NCBI RefSeq assembly: GCF_010095445.2
Contig: NZ_WFGV02000020.1
Location: forward strand, 33,742-97,741
From: Pseudomonas sp. TNT3
GTDB taxonomy: Bacteria; Pseudomonadota; Gammaproteobacteria; Pseudomonadales; Pseudomonadaceae
Direction: 5' to 3'
Length of the DNA: 64,000 nt
Shown here: positions 35,624-44,236 of the stretch, piece after piece
Position numbering within the stretch: position 1 is the first letter of the stretch
Layout of the letters: the number at the start of each line of letters is the position of its first letter
Program-made: the position numbers and the translations under genes
Notes under the pieces: generated by a model
Databases searched by the model: none
What the model was told of the DNA's origin: nothing
Seen by the model: the letters and a program-made list of their open reading frames with translations, nothing else

Positions 35624-35794
35624 ATATTGTGCTCGCCTGAAATTTTTCTTAAGGCTACCAACCCGAATCGACCTCAAACGTTCTGAAAACGACGAGCCTG
35701 TAGCTTTTTGCCATTATTCCGACGCCAGAGACTTGTGCGGATCCTGGCCCGTTGCGAATCTGCGTCAATCGACTATGTCAGGGGACTCAGTGCA

Positions 35795-37759
35795 ATGATT
35801 TCGGCCGCGCAAGGACGTTTTGCCAACCTCGGTATGGCGAAAAAACTGGGTATCGGGTTTGCCTTGGTGCTGGTATTGACCGCGTTGGTTGCGGCGATCG
35901 GTGTGTGGTCCCTGCAGACCATCAGCCAGCGCTTCGAAGGCCTCAAGCAGATGTCGACACTCAACAGCGGCTTGCTCAAGGTACGGCTGCTCGAGCAGGA
36001 TTTTGCCTTGCACGCCAATCCGAAAACCGCCGATGCGCTGCGCGAAGGTGTGGACGCCTTGGTTGCGTTGGCGACGCAGCTCAAGTCCGAGTCTGCAAAC
36101 AATATTCCGGTGATGAACGACGTGGAGCAGTCCCTGGGGGCTTATCGCAAAGCCTTTGACGAGTTCGTCTCGCTCAGCCAGGCCAAGGACCTGTCATTGG
36201 AAATGGCCAGTTGGTCGGTGTCTAGCGTGGCGAACAATCTCGATGTGCTGCAAGCGGGCCTGGCTGATGACGGTGCTTACACATTGAAAGAAACCGAGGG
36301 CAAGGACGGCGCGCAGTTTATCGAGCAAGCCAATCAGGTCAGTCAGGTATCCCGTTTGATGTTGCAGGCCATGAACGAGGCGCGAGTGCGCCTGGACCTT
36401 AGCCGCAAGGGCGATGACAGCGCCGGTCAGGGCAAGATCGAACAGGCCGACCAGGCGTTGGTCCAGGCCGAACAGCTTAAGGCCACGGTCAAGGATGAGG
36501 GCTATCAGACCGTACTCAATGAAGTGACCGGTCACATCGGCGGTTTCAGTGAAAAGCTCGCCGAGTACACGGGGCTGCTGGCTCAGGAAAAGACGGTGTA
36601 TGGGCAGTTGCACCAACGTGCGGCTGAGGTCGTGGAGCGGGTGGATCAGGCTTATGTCGCTGAAGATCAGTCGATGCAGACGGAACTGAAAAAGAATTCG
36701 CTGCTGATCATCGGGTCGTCCGCTTTGGCATTACTGGTCGGGTTGATTGCGGCGTGGGTGATCACCCGTCTGATCGTGTCGCCGTTGCGCAGTGTGATCC
36801 TTGTCGCTCGGCAAATCGCGGCGGGTGATCTGAGTGCGACGGTCGAGGTGACGCGGCGTGACGAGATCGGTCAGTTGATGCAGGCCATGCAGCAAATGGG
36901 TGCGGGCCTGAGCAGCATCGTCAGTGGCTTGCAGGCTGGCATTGAACAGTTGGCCAGTTCGGCGCAGTCGCTGTCGGCGGGGACTGAACAGACCAACCTT
37001 GAAGTCAGCAGCCAAAAGGAAGAAACCGATCAGGTCGCAACGGCAATGAATCAGATGACCGCTACCGTGCACGATGTCGCGCGTAATGCGGAGGAGGCTG
37101 CCCAAGCGGCGCAGACAGCTGATGGCAAGGTTGAAAGCGGTCAACAGGTGGTGCGTCAGAGCATGGTGCGGATCGAGCAGTTGGCGGACTCCGCCACCGC
37201 AGCCAGCTCAAGTATTGAAAGCTTGAGCGCAGAGATCCAGAACATCGGTACGGTGCTCAGCGTGATCAAAAGCGTGGCTGAGCAAACCAATTTGCTGGCC
37301 CTGAATGCGGCCATCGAGGCGGCCCGGGCGGGAGAGCAGGGCAGGGGCTTTGCGGTCGTTGCCGATGAAGTCAGGGCGCTGGCCAAGCGCACCCAGCAAT
37401 CCACCGAGGAAATCGAGCGTCTGGTCAGTGCCTTGCGTTCAGCGGCTCAGGCGTCGGTGCAACAGATTCAAAGCAGTGGCGAGCTGGTGAAGCTGGCGGT
37501 CAGTGATGCGCTGCAGACCGAGAGCGCGCTGGGCAGCATTGCGGCAGCGGTGTCGTTGATCCAGCAGATGAACCAGCAGATCGCGGCAGCGGCCGAGGAG
37601 CAGAGTTCAGTGGCCGAAGAGATCAATCGCAGTGTGACGAGCATCCGCGCCAGTGCTGATCAGTCTTCCCTGGCGATGCAGGGGAATGCGGCGTCGAGTA
37701 TTGAGCTGGCGCAGTTGGGCGTTGAATTGAAGGGAATGGTGGGGCACTTCAGGCTGTGA
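35795..37759 (+). CDS. Methyl-accepting chemotaxis protein, probable HBM sensor
   Basis: The start is taken at the ATG at 35795 (GGGGACT upstream, 654 residues); an ATG at 35834 is the main alternative. TM1 is about residues 19-41, a helical periplasmic domain of about 245 residues follows (helical bimodular type by length and helix content), TM2 about 295-315, HAMP, then the signalling tip [18 protein letters not shown] with [12 protein letters not shown]. There is no C-terminal CheR-binding pentapeptide. The HBM family includes McpS, which responds to TCA intermediates; the ligand here is not known. Confidence 0.9.
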   Translation: MISAAQGRFANLGMAKKLGIGFALVLVLTALVAAIGVWSLQTISQRFEGLKQMSTLNSGLLKVRLLEQDFALHANPKTADALREGVDALVALATQLKSESANNIPVMNDVEQSLGAYRKAFDEFVSLSQAKDLSLEMASWSVSSVANNLDVLQAGLADDGAYTLKETEGKDGAQFIEQANQVSQVSRLMLQAMNEARVRLDLSRKGDDSAGQGKIEQADQALVQAEQLKATVKDEGYQTVLNEVTGHIGGFSEKLAEYTGLLAQEKTVYGQLHQRAAEVVERVDQAYVAEDQSMQTELKKNSLLIIGSSALALLVGLIAAWVITRLIVSPLRSVILVARQIAAGDLSATVEVTRRDEIGQLMQAMQQMGAGLSSIVSGLQAGIEQLASSAQSLSAGTEQTNLEVSSQKEETDQVATAMNQMTATVHDVARNAEEAAQAAQTADGKVESGQQVVRQSMVRIEQLADSATAASSSIESLSAEIQNIGTVLSVIKSVAEQTNLLALNAAIEAARAGEQGRGFAVVADEVRALAKRTQQSTEEIERLVSALRSAAQASVQQIQSSGELVKLAVSDALQTESALGSIAAAVSLIQQMNQQIAAAAEEQSSVAEEINRSVTSIRASADQSSLAMQGNAASSIELAQLGVELKGMVGHFRL

Positions 37760-37790
37760 TATCCGCTGGGTGACAGGTTCGCGTCGAAAC

Positions 37791-37819
37791 AAAAAAGCCA
37801 CCTGATCCGGTGGCTTTTT
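37791..37819 (+). terminator. Rho-independent terminator, bidirectional
   Basis: AAAAAAGCCACC / GGTGGCTTTTTG form a 9-bp stem with A-run and T-run on either side, suited to end both the chemoreceptor gene and the convergent gene at 37833. Confidence 0.9.
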
Positions 37820-37832
37820 GTTTTGCGTGGCA

Positions 37833-38603
37833 TCAGTCGTAGATCACTTTCTTCTTCCAGTCCGCATCCGCCTCGACATCCTTGAGGCCTTCAGTCAACT
37901 GATTCACTTCGTCCTCAGCCGGTGCGGTTTTGTCCATCACCTGTGCGTTAGCGCGCGCCAGGAGCTTTTCCAGGTACTGAAGCTGCTCGGCATACACCTG
38001 CGGATCCTGCTGTTTACGCAAGTACTGCACGCCGCGTTCGAACGCCAGGCGGGCCTGCCCCGGCTGATTCTGTTGCAGGGAGTGCTGGCCAAGGTTGTTG
38101 AAGAACTCGATGTGCAACAGGACCAGGATGTGGCGAACTTCACGGATCCAGCGTTTGGCTTCATTGGTCGGCAAAAAACCGTCCTGGGAGGCGCGGGTGA
38201 TCTGACCGTGAAGGGCTTCGAGCAGGAACCGTACATCTTTGGCTTTCGCTTCGGTCTGGATCGGTGCTGGCGGATTGTTGACCGGGATTGATTCGCCCTG
38301 GGCGACAAGGGTCGTCAGCTCGGCAATCCGCGTCTTGAGGCCGGCATTGGATTTTTCCAGGTTGAGCAGGCGCTGACAGACATTCAGTTCCAGTCGGGTC
38401 AACAGCAGCTTGAGCGCCGGTGTCATCAGCTGGCCGGGGAATGTCTCGGTGATTTCGCCGCAGCGACGCAGGCGATCGTTGAGCTCAACCTTGGTGCGGG
38501 CCTTTTCCAGCTTGTTGTTTTCCACCACATTGTTCATGTAGCCAATGGCGATCAACAGTGCGATCCCGCCAACGACGAGCAGGGTGATCATGAGTGGCGT
38601 CAA
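37833..38603 (-). CDS. Membrane-anchored protein of unknown function
   Basis: A TTG at 38603 has GAGG eight bases upstream, giving 256 residues; the ATG at 38591 (four codons later) lacks a ribosome site. One N-terminal TM (about 5-21, ITLLVVGGIALLIAIGYMNN) is followed by a long, largely helical region including LEKARTKVELNDRLRR and TRLELNVCQRLLNLEKS. The body resembles a coiled-coil or TPR-like protein. I do not recognise the family. Confidence 0.7.
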   Translation of the reverse strand: MTPLMITLLVVGGIALLIAIGYMNNVVENNKLEKARTKVELNDRLRRCGEITETFPGQLMTPALKLLLTRLELNVCQRLLNLEKSNAGLKTRIAELTTLVAQGESIPVNNPPAPIQTEAKAKDVRFLLEALHGQITRASQDGFLPTNEAKRWIREVRHILVLLHIEFFNNLGQHSLQQNQPGQARLAFERGVQYLRKQQDPQVYAEQLQYLEKLLARANAQVMDKTAPAEDEVNQLTEGLKDVEADADWKKKVIYD

Positions 38604-38893
38604 CGGTAAGACCTCTTTATGGGATTCGCGATCGAGTGTAGTGGCTTGGCATTGGACCGCATAGCGCTGTACGACCGGATGAATCGGACAGTGTTCTGCT
38701 TATATCGGCCGTCTGCGTACATATATAAGCGTTGCGCGGATGGAGTCACCTTGCCATCACCTGGAACGTGACTCGACTATAACGCCTTGATGCGAGTCAG
38801 AATATAGGCGCCAGAGACCGGACGGCGGAAACCCTGGATTGGCGCCTCAAAGCTGGGCGAAGTCATTGATTTAAATAAATTTATATCAGGGGG

Positions 38894-38922
38894 TTGACGA
38901 CCCCTCAATCCATCCATAGAAT
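38894..38922 (+). promoter_or_regulatory. Sigma70 promoter of the tRNA cassette
   Basis: TTGACG (38894-38899) and TAGAAT (38917-38922) are spaced by 17 bases. A GC-rich discriminator GCGCGCC follows, the form that makes stable-RNA promoters sensitive to ppGpp. The rest of 38604-38893 has no gene. Confidence 0.8.
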
Positions 38923-38984
38923 GCGCGCCACTTACAGCGTAAAGCACACAGCGAAACGCGGTAGGGAGTGAATGTTGTACGTGT

Positions 38985-39060
38985 GTCCCCTTCGTCTAGT
39001 GGCCTAGGACACCGCCCTTTCACGGCGGTAACAGGGGTTCGAGTCCCCTAGGGGACGCCA
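38985..39060 (+). tRNA. tRNA-Glu (TTC), first copy
   Basis: GTCCCCTTCGTCTAGTGGCC to ...GGGGACGCCA folds as a 76-nucleotide tRNA with CCA encoded. The anticodon is TTC within the CTTTCAC loop, reading Glu GAA/GAG. The T-arm is GGGGTTCGAGTCCCC. Confidence 0.97.
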
Positions 39061-39063
39061 TAT

Positions 39064-39139
<76 letters not shown>

Positions 39140-39243
39140 ATTTTAAACAGCGTTGCTTTCGGGCAGGGCTGAGTGAAACCAGAACCAAGTCTCAGGATGC
39201 GGATCTGGGCACCGAAACACACACCATGTGTTCCGGGCAGCGT

Positions 39244-39319
39244 GTCCCCTTCGTCTAGTGGCCTAGGACACCGCCCTTTCACGGCGGTAACAGGGGTTCG
39301 AGTCCCCTAGGGGACGCCA
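39244..39319 (+). tRNA. tRNA-Glu (TTC), second copy
   Basis: Identical in sequence to the 38985-39060 copy, anticodon TTC. Confidence 0.97.
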
Positions 39320-39322
39320 TTT

Positions 39323-39398
<76 letters not shown>

Positions 39399-39404
39399 TA
39401 TTTA

Positions 39405-39442
39405 ACAAAAACGCCGTTCAGAAATGAGCGGCGTTTTTGTTT
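39405..39442 (+). terminator. Rho-independent terminator after the tRNA cassette
   Basis: AAAAACGCCG / CGGCGTTTTTG stem with T-run GTTTTTGTTTG after the last tRNA. Confidence 0.88.
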
Positions 39443-39593
39443 GCGCGTTTTTTGTCTTCTTCCTTCCTGTTCGACAATTCCTACAGCGAAAAAGTGAAAA
39501 TCGGAAGCGTCTGACATCACGATTCTGGAAGTTCTGGCATAACGATCAGCCCACCAGCCGTTGTGGCGAGTTTGCTAGGAGGTCGTTCCTGTG

Positions 39594-40955
39594 ATGCCAA
39601 TGAAGTTTCTGTCTTCAGTTTCGTTCCCGGAGGTCCGGGCAACGGCAATCTTGGCCCTGCCTCTCGTCGTGGGCCATGTTTGCGCCGGCCTGATAGCGCT
39701 TGTGGACAACCTGATTGCTGGCCATCACGGTACGGACACGCTGGCGGCAGTCACGCTGGGAACGGCGTTGTTATGGCTGCCGATGCTTGTGCCGATCGGC
39801 ACCTTGATAGCGCTGACGGCCACCGTGGCACGTCTACGTGGTGCAAATCGTCAGGAGGAAATAGGGCTGATATTTCGGCAAGCGTTGTGGTTGGCACTTT
39901 TCATGGGCCTCCTGATGTTCGGCTTCCTCAGTCTGGCCCCCACGTTGCTCTCGCCTGCCGGCATCGCAGAGGAAATGATTCCGGGAGCGCAGGCGTTTTT
40001 GTATGCGGTGCGCTGGGGGAGTCCGGCGTTGACCCTGTTTTTTTGCATGCGCTATCTGTGCGAGGGGATGCACTGGATGCGGCCGACCATGCTGTTCGGT
40101 TTTGGTGGGCTGCTGGTGCTGGCGCCCTTGGGCTACATCCTGGCCAACGGCAAGTTGGGTTTCCCCAATCTCGGCGCCCAAGGCCTGGGAATCGCTTCGG
40201 CCACCATGATGTGGTTGCAAGCGCTCGTTTTCGCACTCTACCTGTGGCGCAGCAAACGTCTTGCGCACTTGCAGCTGTTTGCCCGCTTCGATCTTCCCTG
40301 CCGCGTACAAATCCTCAATCTGCTCAGAACGGGGATGCCCATAGGCATCGCCATATTGATGCAGGGCAGCCTCTTTATCGTAACTTCATTACTGATCGGG
40401 CGGCTGGGTTCAATCTATCTGTCGGCGCATCAGATTGCGGTCAACCTGGCCCAATTGTGTTTCATGATTCCGGTGGCTGTGGCGGAAGCGACGACGGTCA
40501 GGGTCGGCCATGCGCTGGGACGTGGAGATGCCAAGGGCGTCAGGCAGGCGGCCTGGGCGGGTTGCGTCATCGTCTTGCTGGCACAATCCGTCTCGGTCCT
40601 GGTCCTGTTGTTCGGGCATGAAGCCATCGCAAATCTCTACAGTCGGGACGTCGCTGTGACTGCGCTGGCATCGACGCTTTTGCTGTACACCGCTGCATTG
40701 CAGTTTCCAGATGGGTTACAGATGCTTTCAGCAGGGGCGTTGCGCGGATTACAGGACACGAAAGTGCCGATGTGGTTGGCGATTTTCTGTTACTGGGGCG
40801 TCGGCGTGCCGCTGGGGGCGGGGCTGGCGTTTGGATTGGGGTGGGGGCCTGAAGGTGTCTGGTCAGGATTGATTGTAGCCCTCACGTTGGCAACGGTATT
40901 GATGGGCTGGCGCTTTATTCATAGCAGTCGGCGGTCGCCAGTGGTGGTGAACTGA
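39594..40955 (+). CDS. MATE family multidrug exporter (NorM-like)
   Basis: AGGAGG at 39577 serves a GTG at 39591 or the ATG at 39594; I take the ATG (453 residues). About twelve hydrophobic segments occur in two halves. Landmarks are ALVDNLIAGHHG near the start and the NLAQLCFMIPVAVAEATTVRVG segment in the second half, as in NorM sodium/proton-coupled exporters of cationic drugs. The substrate is unknown. Confidence 0.9.
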   Translation: MPMKFLSSVSFPEVRATAILALPLVVGHVCAGLIALVDNLIAGHHGTDTLAAVTLGTALLWLPMLVPIGTLIALTATVARLRGANRQEEIGLIFRQALWLALFMGLLMFGFLSLAPTLLSPAGIAEEMIPGAQAFLYAVRWGSPALTLFFCMRYLCEGMHWMRPTMLFGFGGLLVLAPLGYILANGKLGFPNLGAQGLGIASATMMWLQALVFALYLWRSKRLAHLQLFARFDLPCRVQILNLLRTGMPIGIAILMQGSLFIVTSLLIGRLGSIYLSAHQIAVNLAQLCFMIPVAVAEATTVRVGHALGRGDAKGVRQAAWAGCVIVLLAQSVSVLVLLFGHEAIANLYSRDVAVTALASTLLLYTAALQFPDGLQMLSAGALRGLQDTKVPMWLAIFCYWGVGVPLGAGLAFGLGWGPEGVWSGLIVALTLATVLMGWRFIHSSRRSPVVVN

Positions 40956-40962
40956 AACGAAT

Positions 40963-40989
40963 AGGCCCGAGATCAACATTGTCGGGCCT
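40963..40989 (+). terminator. Possible terminator after the MATE gene
   Basis: AGGCCCGA / TCGGGCCT form an 8-bp stem with an 11-base loop, followed by only a weak T-run. Confidence 0.45.
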
Positions 40990-41062
40990 TGTCCGAGGCA
41001 TCGAGCCCCCAATTTCGGATGTTCAAAAACCTCGCATTTCTTCACGCGCTGCTGAAAAATTT

Positions 41063-41701
41063 TTACATCGACAGAATCAATCGCCCCGCAAACAAAATCA
41101 AAATCACCCCCATCGTGCGCTCGAACCAATGCCCCATTCGCATGAACAGCAAGCGCACCCGGTTGCTCGAAAAGAACAGCGCGACGATGACAAACCAGAG
41201 AGCGTTGACGAAGCACATCCAGACGCCGTAAAGCGCCTGAACGCTCAACGGTGTGGTGGCACTGATGAGCGTGGTAAATATCGCCAGGAAAAACAGCGTG
41301 GCCTTGGGGTTGGTGGCGTTGGTCAGGAAGCCTGTGGTGAAGGCTTTCAGCAGCGATTGTTCGATCGCGGGTTCGTCTGCAGTCTTTTCACCCTCCAGCA
41401 GGGTTTTGGGTTTGCTGCGAACGAGGCTGATACCGAGGTACAAGATGTAAGCCCCGCCCACGACCTTGGCGACTGTCAGCAACCAGGGGATTGTGTGCAT
41501 CAATGCACCGACGCCGAGCAAGGTATAGAGCACATGGACCGAAATGCCCGCACCTATACCGAGCGCCGTGCAGATCCCGACGAGTCGGCCAAAGCGCACG
41601 CTCTGGCGGATGGTGACCGCAAAATCCGGTCCGGGAGCGACCACCGCCAGAAAGTGAATAGTTGCCAGCGCAAGAAACTCGCCCAGGTAATTCGACAGCA
41701 T
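41063..41701 (-). CDS. LysE/RhtB family exporter
   Basis: The ATG at 41701 with CTGGAGTTG upstream gives 212 residues. The N-terminal segment AVVAPGPDFAVTIR carries the PGP motif of the RhtB/LysE family of amino acid exporters, and five to six hydrophobic helices follow, with an NATNPKATLFF motif near residue 130. Typical substrates are homoserine, threonine or other amino acids; the specific one is unknown. Confidence 0.88.
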   Translation of the reverse strand: MLSNYLGEFLALATIHFLAVVAPGPDFAVTIRQSVRFGRLVGICTALGIGAGISVHVLYTLLGVGALMHTIPWLLTVAKVVGGAYILYLGISLVRSKPKTLLEGEKTADEPAIEQSLLKAFTTGFLTNATNPKATLFFLAIFTTLISATTPLSVQALYGVWMCFVNALWFVIVALFFSSNRVRLLFMRMGHWFERTMGVILILFAGRLILSM

Positions 41702-41868
41702 TTTCAACTCCAGAAGATAAGGGGCGAGGCGATACCGCGGTAGGCGTTGGCCAGTTTTTTATGCACGTCTCATCCAGACACTCGACGTCTGGCATCATGT
41801 CTTGGGTCCATCTGTCGGGGAGTCCAGGGAGCCCGGGATGAACGGGCTCCAGGCGATCATGCTGAGCT

Positions 41869-42495
41869 TCAGTCCACGCTGTAGTGCACTGAAAGCGTCC
41901 CTTTTTTCTGCGTGACGGAGGCGATCGTGACGCGGCCCAGATCCTTCAGGCTGCGTACGTGGGTGCCGCCGCACCCGTAGGCGGGGAGTTCGCCGAAACC
42001 GATCTCGCGGGCGCCTTCGCGCAACGATGTCAGGCGCGGCAAGTCATGGGCAATCCATTGTTCGATGCCATGCTGGACGGTTTGAACGTCGATTTCCTGT
42101 GCCGATTCGGCAGGTCGGAATTGCACGCGTCCTTCACCTGGCCAGTGATGCGCCTTGATCGGCATCCAGCCCATGGACTGGACAAGGTGACCGATCAAAT
42201 GGCCGGCGGAATGCATGCGGGTATTGAATTGCCTGCGCTGCTCATCCACCCGAATCTGTGTCATGCCGGGGTTCACGGGGCGATCAACGAAATGGATGAT
42301 CCGGTCCGGGTCCTGTACGACGCGCAAAACCTGGCTCTCGCCGATCCAGCCAGTATCAAAGGGTTGTCCGCCTCCTTGTGGGTGAAACAGCGTGGCCCTG
42401 AGCACCACGGCGAATTCGTTTTCTTGGGGGGTGCAGTCCAGGACCTCTACATTGGCTTTGAGGTCATCACTATGGAAAAAGAGGCGAAGCGTCAT
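41869..42495 (-). CDS. Alanyl-tRNA editing protein (AlaX-like)
   Basis: The 208-residue protein carries the metal-binding pairs HSAGH and CGGTH of the AlaRS editing domain, the latter in AYGCGGTHVRSL. Free-standing AlaX proteins remove Ser or Gly mischarged on tRNA-Ala. It is divergent from the LysR regulator gene with an 88-base gap, so the regulator may control it. Confidence 0.88.
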   Translation of the reverse strand: MTLRLFFHSDDLKANVEVLDCTPQENEFAVVLRATLFHPQGGGQPFDTGWIGESQVLRVVQDPDRIIHFVDRPVNPGMTQIRVDEQRRQFNTRMHSAGHLIGHLVQSMGWMPIKAHHWPGEGRVQFRPAESAQEIDVQTVQHGIEQWIAHDLPRLTSLREGAREIGFGELPAYGCGGTHVRSLKDLGRVTIASVTQKKGTLSVHYSVD

Positions 42496-42583
42496 ATTCC
42501 ATGTCCGTCAGTATTCTGTTTTTCATTATATGAAGCGGGTAATTGCGTGATAATCCGTTCAAACATCAAAGGACTGTTGCGCT

Positions 42584-43570
42584 GTGAGCATAAATCTACC
42601 CCTGCCGCTTCTCGGTGAAATGGCGATTTTCGTCAAGGTCGTCGAGACCGGAAGCTTCTCGGAAGCGGCTCGCCAATTGGGATCGTCGCCCTCGGCCGTC
42701 AGTCGCAGCATTTCGCGGTTGGAGAAGGCGCTGGCTACCCGCCTGTTGCAACGCACGACGCGCAAGTTGCGTTTGAGTGACGGAGGCGAGGAGGTGTTCA
42801 AGCGTTGCCAGGAGATGGTCAGTGCCGCCAAGTCGGTCATGGAAATCAGCGGCCAGTTCACCGATGAAGCTGAAGGATTAGTGCGTGTCAGCGTGCCCAA
42901 GGCGGTGGGCCGCTTCGTGATTCATCCGCACATGCCGGAGTTTTTGCGCCGTTATCCCAAGGTGGACGTGGAGCTGTTTCTCGAGGACCGCCAGGTGGAT
43001 CTGATCGACGACAACGTCGACCTGGCCATCCGGATTACCGATCGCCCCCCCGCAGGGCTGGTCGGCCGTCAATTACTGACCATTGATCACATGCTGTGCG
43101 CGACGCCGCAGTACCTGGCCGAACACGGTACGCCGACTCATCCTCATGACTTGCTTAACCACAGCTGCATCTATCTGGGAGAAACCCCGAGCGATGCGCG
43201 CTGGAAATTCAAGAAGGGCACCAAGTCGGTGACGGTGGGTGTGCGTGGGCGTTACGCCGCCAACCATACTGGCGTGCGTTTGGGCGCGGTGTTGCAGCAT
43301 ATCGGGATTGGCAGCCTGCCTTACTTTACTGCGCGTTATGCGCTGGAACAGGGGCTGATCGTGCAGGTCCTGCCCGACTGGACCTTCCTGGCGTCTTACC
43401 ACGGTGGCGCGTGGCTGCTGCATTCGCCCACGCGCTACATGCCGCCGAAGTTGCGGGTGTTTATCGACTATCTGGTGGAGTGCCTGGAGAAAGAGCCGAC
43501 CCTGGGCAAGCCGGGAAAGGCCACTGGACTTGCGGCGTATGAGTTGCCCGAGAGTGACGGGTTGCTTTGA
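42584..43570 (+). CDS. LysR-family transcriptional regulator
   Basis: The start is a GTG at 42584 (AAAGGA upstream), giving 328 residues. The N-terminal winged helix shows GSFSEAARQLGSSPSAVSRSISRLE, here given in pieces: FSEAARQLGSSPSAVSRSIS. The C-terminal effector domain includes VDLIDDNVDLAIRI, as in the CrgA/PtxR-type group. It probably regulates itself and the divergent AlaX gene or a nearby exporter, but this is inferred only from position. Confidence 0.9.
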   Translation: MSINLPLPLLGEMAIFVKVVETGSFSEAARQLGSSPSAVSRSISRLEKALATRLLQRTTRKLRLSDGGEEVFKRCQEMVSAAKSVMEISGQFTDEAEGLVRVSVPKAVGRFVIHPHMPEFLRRYPKVDVELFLEDRQVDLIDDNVDLAIRITDRPPAGLVGRQLLTIDHMLCATPQYLAEHGTPTHPHDLLNHSCIYLGETPSDARWKFKKGTKSVTVGVRGRYAANHTGVRLGAVLQHIGIGSLPYFTARYALEQGLIVQVLPDWTFLASYHGGAWLLHSPTRYMPPKLRVFIDYLVECLEKEPTLGKPGKATGLAAYELPESDGLL

Positions 43571-43576
43571 GGGGCC

Positions 43577-43671
43577 CCATCGCGAGCAGGCTCACTCCCA
43601 CAGGGATCCGCATCCGACGCAAATCTTGTGTTTATCGCCGATTAAATGTGGGAGTGAGCCTGCTGCGATGG
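43577..43671. repeat. REP doublet after the LysR gene
   Basis: Arms 43577-43602 and 43647-43671 (GTGGGAGTGAGCCTGCTG...) are near-perfect reverse complements with one single-base gap. Confidence 0.8.
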
Positions 43672-43704
43672 CGTCCGACCAGGCACTGCGCCATTTAGCC
43701 CAAA

Positions 43705-43738
43705 AAAAGGCCCGCAGGTTCAACCATGCGGGCCTTTT
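43705..43738 (-). terminator. Rho-independent terminator for the 43755 gene
   Basis: AAAGGCCCGCA / TGCGGGCCTTT form a long stem with T-runs on both strands; on the reverse strand TTTTTTTG follows. Confidence 0.88.
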
Positions 43739-43754
43739 GTATTCTGAGCGTAGA

Positions 43755-44162
43755 TCAGTGTTTGCTGTCGTCGTTCGACATCGCCAACAACTGCTTTTCC
43801 TGATTCCAGTCGAACGGTTCGTCATTCTGTTCGGCTTCGAAGCGACGTTCTTCCAGCGCCTGGTACAAGGCGATTTCATCATCGGGCATGTAGTGCAGGC
43901 AGTCGCCGGCGAAGTACCACAGCAGGTCGCGCGGGACCAGGTGGGCGATCTGCGGATAACGGGTGATGACCTGGCAGAGGATGTCCTGGCCCAGGTACTG
44001 GCTTTCGATCGGATCGACGGGCAGCAATGCTCGCAGTTCGTCGAAACGCTCAAGGAACAAGGCATGGCTTTCTTCGGGTACCTGCTCGGCCTCACCCACG
44101 GCGACCAGGATGCTGCGCAAGTGGTCTAGCAAAACGAGATGATCGGCAACGATGTTGGACAC
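43755..44162 (-). CDS. PA2817-family conserved hypothetical protein
   Basis: The GTG at 44162 has TGAGGA eight bases upstream and gives 135 residues beginning with VSNIVADHL; a longer reading from 44183 lacks signals. The protein is a soluble helical one, with LLPVDPIESQYLGQDI and LLWYFAGDCLHYMPDDE as the most distinctive segments. The neighbourhood (next to fadE) matches the P. aeruginosa gene PA2817/PA2816 region from memory. Function unknown. Confidence 0.75.
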   Translation of the reverse strand: MSNIVADHLVLLDHLRSILVAVGEAEQVPEESHALFLERFDELRALLPVDPIESQYLGQDILCQVITRYPQIAHLVPRDLLWYFAGDCLHYMPDDEIALYQALEERRFEAEQNDEPFDWNQEKQLLAMSNDDSKH

Positions 44163-44181
44163 GAGATAAGTCCTCAAGAGC

Positions 44182-44221
44182 AAAACGGGCGCGGGAGTAT
44201 AAAGCTCCTGCGCCCGTTTTT
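44182..44221 (-). terminator. Bidirectional terminator between fadE and the 43755 gene
   Basis: AAAACGGGCGCGGGAG / CTCCTGCGCCCGTTTT form a long stem; on the reverse strand a T-run ends it, suited to end fadE transcription. Confidence 0.9.
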
Positions 44222-44236
44222 ATAGGTGGAACGGAA

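Noticed and set aside
39563..40621. Alternative 352-codon frame overlapping the MATE gene
   Set aside because: Out-of-frame with the membrane protein; lacks hydrophobic segments or a ribosome site.
41773..41792. CCAGAC/GTCTGG inverted repeat upstream of the LysE gene
   Set aside because: Only 6-bp arms with a 8-base loop; too common by chance in GC-rich DNA to call an operator.
41828..41850. GGAGCCCG/CGGGCTCC hairpin after the AlaX gene
   Set aside because: An 8-bp stem without T-run on either strand; not supported as a terminator.
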